Below, one piece after another: positions 45,525-53,723 of a stretch of DNA of 64,000 nucleotides (position 1 is its first letter; the number at the start of each line of letters is the position of its first letter). The notes under the pieces were generated by a model. That model saw nothing but the letters and a program-made list of their open reading frames with translations, searched no databases and had not been told where the DNA came from. Position numbers and translations under genes: made by a program. The DNA is from Roseitalea porphyridii (GTDB lineage: Bacteria > Pseudomonadota > Alphaproteobacteria > Rhizobiales > Rhizobiaceae), in NCBI RefSeq assembly GCF_004331955.1, contig NZ_CP036532.1, positions 496,001 to 560,000 on the forward strand, given 5' to 3'.

Positions 45525-46961
45525 ATGGCAGCGAACGGTTTCCAGCCATTCGACGAGATGACCGGCCGGGGCGACGGGGTCCGCTCGCCCTATTTCGCCT
45601 ACGACAGCTGGTTCGAGGCCGAGGATCCGGCCCGTCTCAAGCGCAAGGCGGCCGAGGCGGAGACCTTCTTCCGCCGCATGGGCATCACCTTCAACGTCTA
45701 TGGCGACGAGGAGGCGACCGAGCGGCTGATCCCGTTCGATGTGGTGCCGCGCATCCTCTCGGGGCGCGAATGGGCGCGCCTGTCGCGCGGCATCGAACAG
45801 CGCGTCAAGGCGATCAACGCGTTCCTGCACGACATCTATCACCGCCAGGAAATCCTGCGCGCCGGTCGCGTTCCGGTCGATCTGATCGCCAGCAACGACG
45901 CGTTCCTGCCGCAGATGATCGGCGTCGCCCCGCCCGGCAACGTCTACACCCACATCGTCGGCACGGATCTGGTGCGCACCGGAGAGGACGAATTCTACGT
46001 CCTCGAGGACAATGCGCGCACGCCCTCGGGCGTCAGCTACATGCTGGAGAACCGCGAGACCATGCTGAACATGTTCCCCGAACTGTTCTCCATGTTCGCG
46101 GTGCAGCCCGTGAGCACCTATCCGCGCGATCTGCGCCGTTCGCTGTCGGCCTGCGCGCCGCCCGGCCACGACGCCGGCAGTTCCCCGGTGATCGCCGTGC
46201 TGACGCCGGGCATCCACAACTCGGCCTATTACGAGCATGCCTTTCTGGCCGACCAGATGGGCGCCGAACTGGTCGAGGGGCACGATCTGCGCGTCGTCGA
46301 CGGCCGCGTGGCGATGCGCACCACGCGCGGCTATCAGCCGATCGACGTCATCTACCGGCGCGTCGACGACGATTTCCTCGATCCGCTCAACTTCAATCCC
46401 GAATCGATGCTGGGCGTGCCGGGCATCCTCGACGTCTATCGCGCCGGCAACATCACGATTGCCAACGCGCCCGGCACCGGCATCGCCGACGACAAGGCGA
46501 TCTATTCCTACATGCCCGAGATCGTCGAGTTCTACACCGGCGAGAAGGCGATCCTGAAGAACGTGCCCACCTGGCGCTGCTCGGAGAAGGACGCGCTCGC
46601 CTACGTGCTCGACCATCTCGACGAACTCGTCGTCAAGGAGGTGCACGGTTCGGGCGGCTACGGCATGCTGGTCGGGCCGGCCGCCTCGAAGAAGGAGATC
46701 GCCGCCTTCCGCAAGAAGCTCGAGGCGCGGCCCGGCAACTATATCGCCCAGCCGACATTGTCCCTTTCGACGGTGCCGATCCTGACCAAGGCGGGACTGG
46801 CGCCGCGTCATGTCGATCTGCGACCGTTCGTTCTGGTCTCGCCCGATGCGATCAAGATCACGCCGGGCGGGCTCACGCGGGTCGCGCTGAAGAAGGGATC
46901 GCTCGTTGTCAATTCGAGCCAGGGCGGCGGCACCAAGGACACGTGGGTGCTCGATGAGTAG
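45525..46961 (+). CDS. Circularly permuted ATP-grasp protein
   Basis: A 478-residue protein of the CP_ATPgrasp group, predicted to ligate a carboxylate to an amine, possibly forming peptide-like bonds. Segments seen are RKAAEAETFFRRMGITFNVYG near the N terminus, EFYVLEDNARTPSGVSYMLENR, VDVIYRRVDD-like IDVIYRRVDDDFLDPL, GTGIADDKAIYSYMPEIVEFY and the Lys-bearing VVKEVHGSGGYGMLVGP. It leads a four-gene unit with alpha-E, transglutaminase and Anbu genes, an arrangement known across proteobacteria. The biochemical product is unknown. Confidence 0.9.
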   Translation: MAANGFQPFDEMTGRGDGVRSPYFAYDSWFEAEDPARLKRKAAEAETFFRRMGITFNVYGDEEATERLIPFDVVPRILSGREWARLSRGIEQRVKAINAFLHDIYHRQEILRAGRVPVDLIASNDAFLPQMIGVAPPGNVYTHIVGTDLVRTGEDEFYVLEDNARTPSGVSYMLENRETMLNMFPELFSMFAVQPVSTYPRDLRRSLSACAPPGHDAGSSPVIAVLTPGIHNSAYYEHAFLADQMGAELVEGHDLRVVDGRVAMRTTRGYQPIDVIYRRVDDDFLDPLNFNPESMLGVPGILDVYRAGNITIANAPGTGIADDKAIYSYMPEIVEFYTGEKAILKNVPTWRCSEKDALAYVLDHLDELVVKEVHGSGGYGMLVGPAASKKEIAAFRKKLEARPGNYIAQPTLSLSTVPILTKAGLAPRHVDLRPFVLVSPDAIKITPGGLTRVALKKGSLVVNSSQGGGTKDTWVLDE

Positions 46962-46994
46962 GCGCCCCGGTGCCGACTGCGGGAGCGCGCGCTG

Positions 46995-47936
46995 ATGCTG
47001 GGCAAGACCGCCGGCGGCATATTCTGGATGTTCCGGTATCTGGAGCGGTCCGAGAACACGGCCCGTCTCGTCGATGCCGGGTTCCGGCTGGCGCTGACGC
47101 GCTCGACCGCCGCCGAAAAGGAGTGGGAATCGGTGGTCGTCACCGCCGGCGTCCGCGACGGCTATCTGGCCCGCCACGAGACCTTCGAGGCGAGCACGGT
47201 GATCGATTATCTGCTGCGCGACCGGACCAACCCGTCGAGCGTGCTGTCGGTGATCAGCGGTGCGCGCGACAATGGCCGGCTTGTGCGCACCGCGCTGACG
47301 CGCGAGGTCTGGGAAGCGGTGAACGAGTGCTGGCTGACCCTTTCGGACGCGCTGTCCCGGCCCGTCCGCGACCGCGACCTGCCGGCCGTGCTCGCCGCGA
47401 TCCGCCAGCAGAGCGCGCTGGTGCGCGGCGCGCTGCACGGCACCATGCTGCGCAACGAGATCTTCAACTTCGCCCGGCTCGGCACCTTTCTCGAACGCGC
47501 CGACAACACCGCGCGCATTCTCGACGTCAAATACTACGTGCTGCTGCCGTCCCTGTCGCTCGTCGGCTCCTCGCTCGACAACGTCCAGTGGGAGACGATC
47601 CTGCGCTCGGTCTCGGCGCACCAGGCCTTTCGCTGGGTCACCAAGGGCGAGCCGACGCCGCGCGCCATCGCCCACTTCCTGATCCTCGACCAGCGGGTGC
47701 CGCGCAGCCTGGCCTTCTGCTGCGCCAAGGTCAGCGGCAATCTGGGCTATCTGGAAGCCGATTACGGCCACCGGCCGCAATCGCATACCATGGCCGATGC
47801 CTGCTACCACCGGTTCGACAACCGGGCGATCGACGAGATCTTCGACGACGGGCTGCACGAATTCCTTGCCGGCTTCATCGCCGACAACCAGGCGCTCGGC
47901 GCGCAGATCGAAAGGGACTACCGCTTCCATGAGTGA
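46995..47936 (+). CDS. Alpha-E domain protein
   Basis: A 313-residue, almost all-helical protein. The opening GGIFWMFRYLERSENTARLVD and the central FNFARLGTFLERADNTARILDVKYYV are two copies of the ..R..ER..N.AR.. motif that defines alpha-E. The function is unknown, but the domain nearly always occurs beside or fused to the ATP-grasp protein upstream, so a complex is likely. Only 33 bases lie between the genes, and three bases separate it from the transglutaminase gene. Confidence 0.9.
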   Translation: MLGKTAGGIFWMFRYLERSENTARLVDAGFRLALTRSTAAEKEWESVVVTAGVRDGYLARHETFEASTVIDYLLRDRTNPSSVLSVISGARDNGRLVRTALTREVWEAVNECWLTLSDALSRPVRDRDLPAVLAAIRQQSALVRGALHGTMLRNEIFNFARLGTFLERADNTARILDVKYYVLLPSLSLVGSSLDNVQWETILRSVSAHQAFRWVTKGEPTPRAIAHFLILDQRVPRSLAFCCAKVSGNLGYLEADYGHRPQSHTMADACYHRFDNRAIDEIFDDGLHEFLAGFIADNQALGAQIERDYRFHE

Positions 47937-47939
47937 ACC

Positions 47940-48743
47940 ATGCGCCTGACGATCTCGCACACCACCCGCTACCGCTACGACCGGCCGGCCAGCCATGCCC
48001 TTCAGCAGGTGCGGCTGACGCCCAAGTCGCGCGCCGGCCAGAGCGTGCTTGAATGGGAGACCGAGGTCACCGGCGGCCAGAAGCAGCTCGCCTATGACGA
48101 CCAGCACAACAACCATGTCGAACTGGTCACCTTCGATCCGGGCGCCACCGAGATCGTCATCGCTTCGCACGGCGTGGTGGAATCGACCAACGGCACAGGC
48201 ATCGTCGGCCCGCATGGCGGCTTCGCGCCGCTGTGGTATTTCCGGCGCGCGACGCCGCTGACCCGGCCCGGACCGGCCCTGCGCCGGCTGGCGCGGGAGC
48301 TGGCGCGGGCCGGCGAGAGCGACGATGTGCAGAACCTGCACGCGCTGATGAGCACGATCGAGCAGGCCGTGCGTTACGATCCCGGCAACACCGATTCGGG
48401 CACCACCGCCGAGGAGGCGGTCGAGGCCGGCCACGGCGTCTGCCAGGACCATGCGCACATCTTCATCACCATGGCCCGCGTGCTTGGCTATCCGGCGCGC
48501 TACGTGTCGGGCTATCTGATGATGAACGACCGGGTCGAGCAGGACGCCACCCACGCCTGGGCCGAGGCCCATATCGAAGGCCTTGGCTGGGTCGGTTTCG
48601 ACGTCTCCAACTCCATTTCGCCGGATGAACGCTATGTGCGCGTCGCCACGGGCCTCGACTATCGCGAGGCCGCGCCCATTTCCGGTCTTCTGGTCGGCGC
48701 CGGAACCGAGGATATGGCGGTCACGTTGCAAGTGCAGCAATAA
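47940..48743 (+). CDS. Transglutaminase-like cysteine peptidase
   Basis: A 267-residue protein. Residues about 1-80 form the bacterial transglutaminase-like N-terminal beta domain (HTTRYRYDRPASHALQQVRLTP). The catalytic triad is visible: Cys168 in GHGVCQDHAHIF, His205 in ATHAWAEAHIEG and Asp221 in GFDVSNS. It may cleave or transfer peptide or isopeptide bonds. Third gene of the ATP-grasp/alpha-E/transglutaminase/Anbu unit. No signal peptide, so it acts in the cytoplasm with its neighbours. Confidence 0.92.
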   Translation: MRLTISHTTRYRYDRPASHALQQVRLTPKSRAGQSVLEWETEVTGGQKQLAYDDQHNNHVELVTFDPGATEIVIASHGVVESTNGTGIVGPHGGFAPLWYFRRATPLTRPGPALRRLARELARAGESDDVQNLHALMSTIEQAVRYDPGNTDSGTTAEEAVEAGHGVCQDHAHIFITMARVLGYPARYVSGYLMMNDRVEQDATHAWAEAHIEGLGWVGFDVSNSISPDERYVRVATGLDYREAAPISGLLVGAGTEDMAVTLQVQQ

Positions 48744-48774
48744 TCACAACACAAAGCGATTCGGGGACCCGTCC

Positions 48775-49515
48775 ATGACCTATTGCGTCGGCTTGAGCCT
48801 CAACAGGGGGCTGGTCTTCATGTCCGACACGCGCACCAATGCCGGCGTCGACAACATATCCGTGTTCAAGAAGATGTTCACCTGGCAGCAGCGCGGCGAA
48901 CGGGCGATCGTCCTGATGACCGCCGGCAATCTGGCGACCACGCAGGCCGTCGTCAGCCTGCTCGACGAGCGCTCCAAGGCGCCCGGCGAACGCCATCCGA
49001 CGATCCTCGAGGCGCCATCCATGTTCCAGGTCGCGCGCATGGTCGGCGAGACGCTGCGCGAGGTGGTGCAGGGTTCCTCGCCGAGCGGGCAGGCGGCCGA
49101 TGCCGCCTTCAGCGCCAACATCATCGTCGGCGGCCAGATCAAGGGGTCCGAGCCGCGCCTGTTCCTGGTCTACCCGGAAGGCAATTTCGTCGAGGCGAGC
49201 GCCGACACGCCGTTCTTCCAGGTCGGCGAGACCAAGTATGGCCGGCCGATCCTGGTGCGCGCCTACAATCCCGACATGGGCTTTGAGGACGCCATCAAGC
49301 TGCTGCTGGTGTCGTTCGATTCGACCATCAAGGCCAACCTGTCGGTCGGCCTGCCGCTCGACTACCAGATCTACGAGCGCGACACGTTCGAGCTGGGCCC
49401 CTGGGGCCGGATCGAGAACAACGACCGCTACTTCGCCGAGATCTCCGAAGGCTGGAGCGAGGCGCTGCGCAACGCCTTCCATTCGCTGCCGAACTTCACC
49501 TTGGACGGCCGCTAG
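48775..49515 (+). CDS. Anbu, proteasome-type Ntn hydrolase
   Basis: A 246-residue homologue of proteasome beta subunits and HslV (ancestral beta subunit, Anbu). After removal of Met the N terminus is Thr (MTYCVGLSL), the expected nucleophile. The SDTRTNAGVDN segment and Lys in FKKMFTW complete the catalytic set. The long C-terminal part (ERDTFELGPWGRIENNDRYFAEISEGWSEALR split) distinguishes Anbu from HslV. Last gene of the cluster, 31 bases after the transglutaminase. Known Anbu proteins assemble into open helical rings; substrate and cellular role remain unclear. Confidence 0.92.
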   Translation: MTYCVGLSLNRGLVFMSDTRTNAGVDNISVFKKMFTWQQRGERAIVLMTAGNLATTQAVVSLLDERSKAPGERHPTILEAPSMFQVARMVGETLREVVQGSSPSGQAADAAFSANIIVGGQIKGSEPRLFLVYPEGNFVEASADTPFFQVGETKYGRPILVRAYNPDMGFEDAIKLLLVSFDSTIKANLSVGLPLDYQIYERDTFELGPWGRIENNDRYFAEISEGWSEALRNAFHSLPNFTLDGR

Positions 49516-49662
49516 AGTAGTCAGCCTCGCCGTTCACCATTTGGCAACGCTTTTCCTTGTCTTGCGCGCATCGTTGCGATTAACTCCGGCCACGGACGCC
49601 CGGGGCGGCCGCGTCGATGTGCGGCGCCGGGCCGACGCGTTCAAAAAGGGAGTTAGTTCAAT

Positions 49663-50847
49663 ATGAAAAAGACGCTTCTCGCCGCAGCCAGCTTTCTGGC
49701 CCTGACGGCAGCCGCGCAGGCCGAAGACGTGAAGATGGGCATCATTCTGGGCTTCACCGGCCCGATCGAATCGCTGACGCCCGACATGGCGGCCGGCGCC
49801 GAGATGGCCATCGCCGAAGTCAACGAATCCGGCAACTTCCTCGACGGCATGACCATCGAGCCGGTGCGTGCCGACTCCACCTGTGTGGACGCCGCCGCCG
49901 CCTCGGCCGCCGCCGAGCGCCTGATCACCTCCGACAATGTCGTCTCGATCATGGGCGCCGACTGTTCGGGCGTGACCACCGCGGTCGCCAACAACGTCGC
50001 CATCCCCAACGGTGTCGTGATGATCTCGCCGTCGGCAACCTCGCCGGCGCTCACCGACATCGAGGACAACGGCCTGTTCTTCCGCACCGCACCGTCCGAC
50101 GCCCGCCAGGGCGAGGTGCTCGCCGAAGTCGTGATGGATGCCGGTGTCAACTCGATCGCCATCACCTACACCAACAACGACTACGGCAAGGGTCTGGCAG
50201 ACTCCTTCCAGTCCGCCTTCGAAGGCATGGGTGGCGAAGTGACGATCAGCGCCGCGCATGAAGACGGCCGTGGCGACTATTCGGCCGAAGTGGGCGCGCT
50301 GGCCTCGGCCGGCGGCGATGCGCTCGCCGTGCTGGGCTATGTCGACCAGGGCGGTCGCGGCATCATGGAAGGCGCCATCGACACCGGCGCATTCGACACT
50401 TTCTATCTCGGTGACGGCATGATCGGCGACTCGCTGCTCGATCTGCCCGGTCTGGGCGACGTGAACGTGGTCGGCACCGCACCGGGCGCCGAGGGCGACT
50501 TCGTCGACACGTTCAACCAGATGTTCTCCGAACAGGTCGGCGACGGTTCCGGTCCCTATCGCGGCGAAAGCTACGATGCGGCGGCGCTGATGATCATGGC
50601 CATGCAGAAGGCCGGCGCGGCCGACCGCGGCGCCATCGCGGGCAACATCATGGATCTCGCCAACGCGCCCGGCGAGGAAATCGGCCCGGGCGAACTCGGC
50701 AAGGCGCTCGAGATGATCGCCAACGGCGAAGACATCGACTATGTCGGCGCGACCAATGTCGAGTTCACCGAGGTCGGCGAAGCGGCCGGTACCTACCGCG
50801 TGCTCGAGATCGCCGACGGCGAATGGAACACGATGGAAGTCAAGTAA
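49663..50847 (+). CDS. Branched-chain amino-acid ABC transporter, periplasmic binding protein
   Basis: A 394-residue type-I periplasmic binding protein with signal peptide TLLAAASFLALTAAAQA. The mature start KMGIILGFTGPIESLTPDMA, GADCSGVTTAVANNVAIPNGV and the hinge segments YTNNDYGKGLADSFQSAF match LivJ-type receptors. GGGAG lies 11 bases before the ATG. A strong terminator follows. The permease and ATPase genes livGFHM lie 3-8 kb downstream on the other strand and are the likely partners. Ligand may be leucine-type amino acids or another amide. Confidence 0.9.
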   Translation: MKKTLLAAASFLALTAAAQAEDVKMGIILGFTGPIESLTPDMAAGAEMAIAEVNESGNFLDGMTIEPVRADSTCVDAAAASAAAERLITSDNVVSIMGADCSGVTTAVANNVAIPNGVVMISPSATSPALTDIEDNGLFFRTAPSDARQGEVLAEVVMDAGVNSIAITYTNNDYGKGLADSFQSAFEGMGGEVTISAAHEDGRGDYSAEVGALASAGGDALAVLGYVDQGGRGIMEGAIDTGAFDTFYLGDGMIGDSLLDLPGLGDVNVVGTAPGAEGDFVDTFNQMFSEQVGDGSGPYRGESYDAAALMIMAMQKAGAADRGAIAGNIMDLANAPGEEIGPGELGKALEMIANGEDIDYVGATNVEFTEVGEAAGTYRVLEIADGEWNTMEVK

Positions 50848-50880
50848 GCGCACGCTTGCCTGACTTCGCTTCGATCCGGA

Positions 50881-50912
50881 CCCCGGCGCGGCCACCGCGC
50901 CGGGGTTCTATT
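50881..50912 (+). terminator. Rho-independent terminator after the binding-protein gene
   Basis: Eleven-base-pair stem CCCCGGCGCGG / CCGCGCCGGGG with a three-base loop, then TTCTATTTG. It lies 33 bases after the stop. Confidence 0.85.
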
Positions 50913-50923
50913 TGTCGAGCATC

Positions 50924-51664
50924 ATGAAACCCTTCCTGATCCTGCAGCTTCGGCCCGAGACCGATGCCTCGGACGGCGAATATGAGGCGTTCCTGCAAAA
51001 GGGCGGGCTCGAGGCCGGCCACACGCACCGCATCCGGCTCGACAGCGAACCGGTGCCGGCCGACCTCGATCTGGACAGCTATTCGGGCGTGATCGTCGGC
51101 GGCGGGCCCGGCTGCGTCTCCGATCCGCCCGAAAAGAAGTCGCCGACTGACCGCCGCATCGAGGAGGCGATCTTCGCCCTGATGCCGCAGATCACCGGCC
51201 GCGACATCCCGTTCATGGGCTGCTGCTACGGCATCGGCATTCTGGCGAGGCACCTGGGTGCCGAGGTCGGCAAGCAGCGCTATGGCGAACCGATCGGCGC
51301 GGTCGCTTGCGAGCGCACCACCGAGGGCCGCCACGATCCGTTGCTCGCCGCATTGCCCGACCGGTTCGACGCCTTCGTCGGCCACAAGGAGGCGGTGCAG
51401 GAACTGCCGGAAGGATGCGTGCATCTTCTCGCCTCGGACCCGTGCCCGTTCCAGATGATCCGCTACGGCCGCAACGTCTACGCCACCCAGTTCCATCCCG
51501 AGGCCGACGCGGCGGTGTTCGAGCAGCGCATCCGCATCTACCGCGATCACGGCTATTTCAACCCCGCCGACGCGGACCGGCTGATCGCCGATTGTCACGC
51601 GCAGTCGGTCGACATGCCCGAGCGCATCCTGCGCGGCTTCGTTCAGGCCTATCGCGGCCGGTGA
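50924..51664 (+). CDS. Class I glutamine amidotransferase-like protein
   Basis: A 246-residue GATase1 domain on its own. The nucleophile is in MGCCYGIGILARHLG and the His-Glu pair in YATQFHPEAD; GVIVGGGPG supplies the oxyanion region. Such GuaA-like proteins hydrolyse glutamine or gamma-glutamyl compounds. It lacks the marks of PuuD, so it does not fill the missing hydrolase step of the polyamine pathway with any confidence. ATG giving MKPFLIL is preferred over a TTG 12 bases earlier. It converges on an EamA exporter. Confidence 0.85.
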   Translation: MKPFLILQLRPETDASDGEYEAFLQKGGLEAGHTHRIRLDSEPVPADLDLDSYSGVIVGGGPGCVSDPPEKKSPTDRRIEEAIFALMPQITGRDIPFMGCCYGIGILARHLGAEVGKQRYGEPIGAVACERTTEGRHDPLLAALPDRFDAFVGHKEAVQELPEGCVHLLASDPCPFQMIRYGRNVYATQFHPEADAAVFEQRIRIYRDHGYFNPADADRLIADCHAQSVDMPERILRGFVQAYRGR

Positions 51665-51668
51665 GGGG

Positions 51669-52613
51669 TCATGCCGCCGCCCGCCGGCGCTTGGCCGCAT
51701 CGGCGTAGATCAGCCCGTAGATGCTGGCGGCGACGAGCGAGAAGGTCGCGATCTGGTAGCCGGCGACGGGCTCGCCCAGCAACGTGACGGCAAGCACCAT
51801 CGTCAGCGCCGGCCAAGGCACCGTGATCGAACTTGCGAGCGACACGTCGATCGATCTGACCGCGTAGAACCACAGAACCAGTTCGAGATAGTAGGCGAGC
51901 CCCATCGCCAGCGCGTGCGCCTGGAAGCGGAGATCGCCGAAGCCGGCGGCCACCGACCCCGCGCCTTCTGCGAAAACGAGCACGAGGCCGAGCGCCAGGG
52001 CCGAGATCGCCACGCGGAAGAAGGTCACCTGCGCGGGGGTGATCGGCGTGGCGCCGAGTTCCTCCTTGATGATCACGTGCGCGACGCTCCACAGGAGCGG
52101 CACGCTCAGCGCGAACAGGAACCACAGTGAAAGGCCCTCGATCCGCCACGTGCCGCCGGTGCCGAGATAGACGAGCGCGCCGAGCAGCACGGCGGTGAAG
52201 GCCAGTTCGACCGCGTTCTTGCGCCGGCCCAGGAACAGCGTCTCCCAGGCGATGGCGAACAGCGGGTAGGAGACGATGGCGATCGCCGCGCTCACCGCGC
52301 CGGCCTTTTCGACGGCGAGCACGTAGCAATAGGTGGAAAGGCCGAACATCAGGCTGGTCGTGATGACCGTCGCCGCCATGCGCCGCCTCAGGCGGGGCGA
52401 CAGGTTCGCCCCGAAGATGCCGCGGTTGGCCGAACCGAGTTCGTACAGCAGCAGCGGCAGCGAGAAGACCAGTTGCCACACCGACAGGAAGAACGCGAAG
52501 CCGAGCGCGCTTGTGCCCGCCGGTCGGCTGTCGGCGATGACGGGCATCACGCCCAAGATGACGAGGCAGGCGAGGGCGAGCCCCACACCCGTTCGCGGAT
52601 CGGCGGCGGCCAT
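51669..52613 (-). CDS. EamA/DMT-family transporter
   Basis: A 314-residue inner-membrane protein with ten predicted helices in two EamA repeats (LALACLVILGVMPVIADS, FGLSTYCYVLAVEKAGAVSAA, and in the second repeat SLASSITVPWPALTMVLAVTL). It is distinct from the EamA protein at 14.8 kb. Probable exporter of a small metabolite. The start is taken at the ATG preceded by GGAGCG. It converges on the GATase gene with four bases between stops. Confidence 0.88.
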   Translation of the reverse strand: MAAADPRTGVGLALACLVILGVMPVIADSRPAGTSALGFAFFLSVWQLVFSLPLLLYELGSANRGIFGANLSPRLRRRMAATVITTSLMFGLSTYCYVLAVEKAGAVSAAIAIVSYPLFAIAWETLFLGRRKNAVELAFTAVLLGALVYLGTGGTWRIEGLSLWFLFALSVPLLWSVAHVIIKEELGATPITPAQVTFFRVAISALALGLVLVFAEGAGSVAAGFGDLRFQAHALAMGLAYYLELVLWFYAVRSIDVSLASSITVPWPALTMVLAVTLLGEPVAGYQIATFSLVAASIYGLIYADAAKRRRAAA

Positions 52614-52742
52614 CGGACGCTCCGGTTCTTTCGAGGCGTCATGATCGGCCGCGCGGACGGGCCGGAGCAACGACGAACTTGTCCCGGTGACAGGACTTTC
52701 TTGTCACCGGGACAATCGGAAACGCGCCGTCGTCACGCCGCT

Positions 52743-53588
52743 CTAGCGGCGGATGAAGCTCTGGTAGATGTAGCCGCGCTGGCCCTCGTAGACGACAGCG
52801 CACCAGCCCTCGCAGTCGGCCTCGGCACCGATTTCGGCGCCGCCGGGAACGACGGTCAGGATCTCGGCGTCGTTGTCCGGGCCGGCCCGCATGTTCACCC
52901 ATGCGTTGGCAAAGGCCCGCGGCAGCGGCACATCGTCGGAAATCGCCGCCTCGAACGGATCATCCGCCTGCGGCGGCAGTTCGAAATAGGCCGCGCCGGC
53001 CGCCGACAGCCGTTCCTCGATCGCCAGCGCCTCGGCCTCGGTCTCGGCGACCTCGATCTCGCCGCCGGGCTCCGTGCCGGCGGGTTCGGCGGGCTGGTCC
53101 GCCGCCGCGCGGGCGAGGGCTTCGTCCGGCTGCGCGGGCGCATCGGCCTGTGGGGCCGGTTCGCCGAACCGCGCGGCGAGCGACTGCGTGTCCGTCAGGG
53201 TGCGGGTCGCCGGCGCCGTGTCGGTCGCGGCATCCGTCGTCGCGGCGGTCTCGGTCGCCGCAGACGGCTCGGTCGGAGACGAAGCCGGCTCTTCGGGCGT
53301 CGGGTCGGCGGCCGCCGTCCGCGCCGGTTCGGCCGCCTGTGTTTCGACGGTGTCGGGTTCGGTCGCCGCAACCGACGTCGCCGGTGCGGCCTGCTCGGTC
53401 TGTTCGGCCGGAGCCGTCGCCAGTTTCGGCTCTCCGTCGCCGGCGGTCAGCATGGCGGCTGCGCCGATCAGCGAGCCGGCGGCGAGTGCCACCGCCGTGA
53501 ACGTGGCGAGACGCGCCGTGCCCCGGCCGACCGGTCGGTCGCGCGGCTCCGTCATCATGATGCCCCGAGAAGCGTGGTCTTGACGCAT
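52743..53588 (-). CDS. Membrane-anchored SH3-domain protein with Ala/Pro/Thr linker
   Basis: A 281-residue protein: a short cytosolic N terminus, one membrane helix (LATFTAVALAAGSLIGAAAMLTA), a long low-complexity linker rich in Ala, Thr, Glu and Pro (about 50-190), and a C-terminal bacterial SH3 domain (about 215-281: NAWVNMRAGPDNDAEILTVVP, WCAVVYEGQRGYIYQSFIRR). SH3_3 domains often bind cell-wall glycans. GGGAG lies nine bases before the ATG. A periplasmic envelope role is inferred. Single gene between an exporter and livM. Confidence 0.8.
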   Translation of the reverse strand: MRQDHASRGIMMTEPRDRPVGRGTARLATFTAVALAAGSLIGAAAMLTAGDGEPKLATAPAEQTEQAAPATSVAATEPDTVETQAAEPARTAAADPTPEEPASSPTEPSAATETAATTDAATDTAPATRTLTDTQSLAARFGEPAPQADAPAQPDEALARAAADQPAEPAGTEPGGEIEVAETEAEALAIEERLSAAGAAYFELPPQADDPFEAAISDDVPLPRAFANAWVNMRAGPDNDAEILTVVPGGAEIGAEADCEGWCAVVYEGQRGYIYQSFIRR

Positions 53589-53723
53589 GTGTTCAAACTC
53601 CCTGCATCAGCGTTCGCCCCTCTCCTGGCCGGGGCTTGTGCAGGGCAAATTTGTCAAAGCGCGGGCAGCGCCATCACTTTGCTGCAGTGAGGACGCGAGG
53701 TCGGTGAGGCGGGCTCGCGCCGG

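Noticed and set aside
45429-48740. A minus-strand open frame of about 1100 codons opposite the ATP-grasp, alpha-E and transglutaminase genes
   Set aside because: Composition is that of an antisense shadow and no domain is visible; the plus-strand genes have intact catalytic motifs.
50924-51664. The GATase as PuuD, completing the polyamine pathway
   Set aside because: Its nucleophile region GCCYGIGIL and overall pattern are GuaA-like, not those of PuuD, and it is far from both puu loci.
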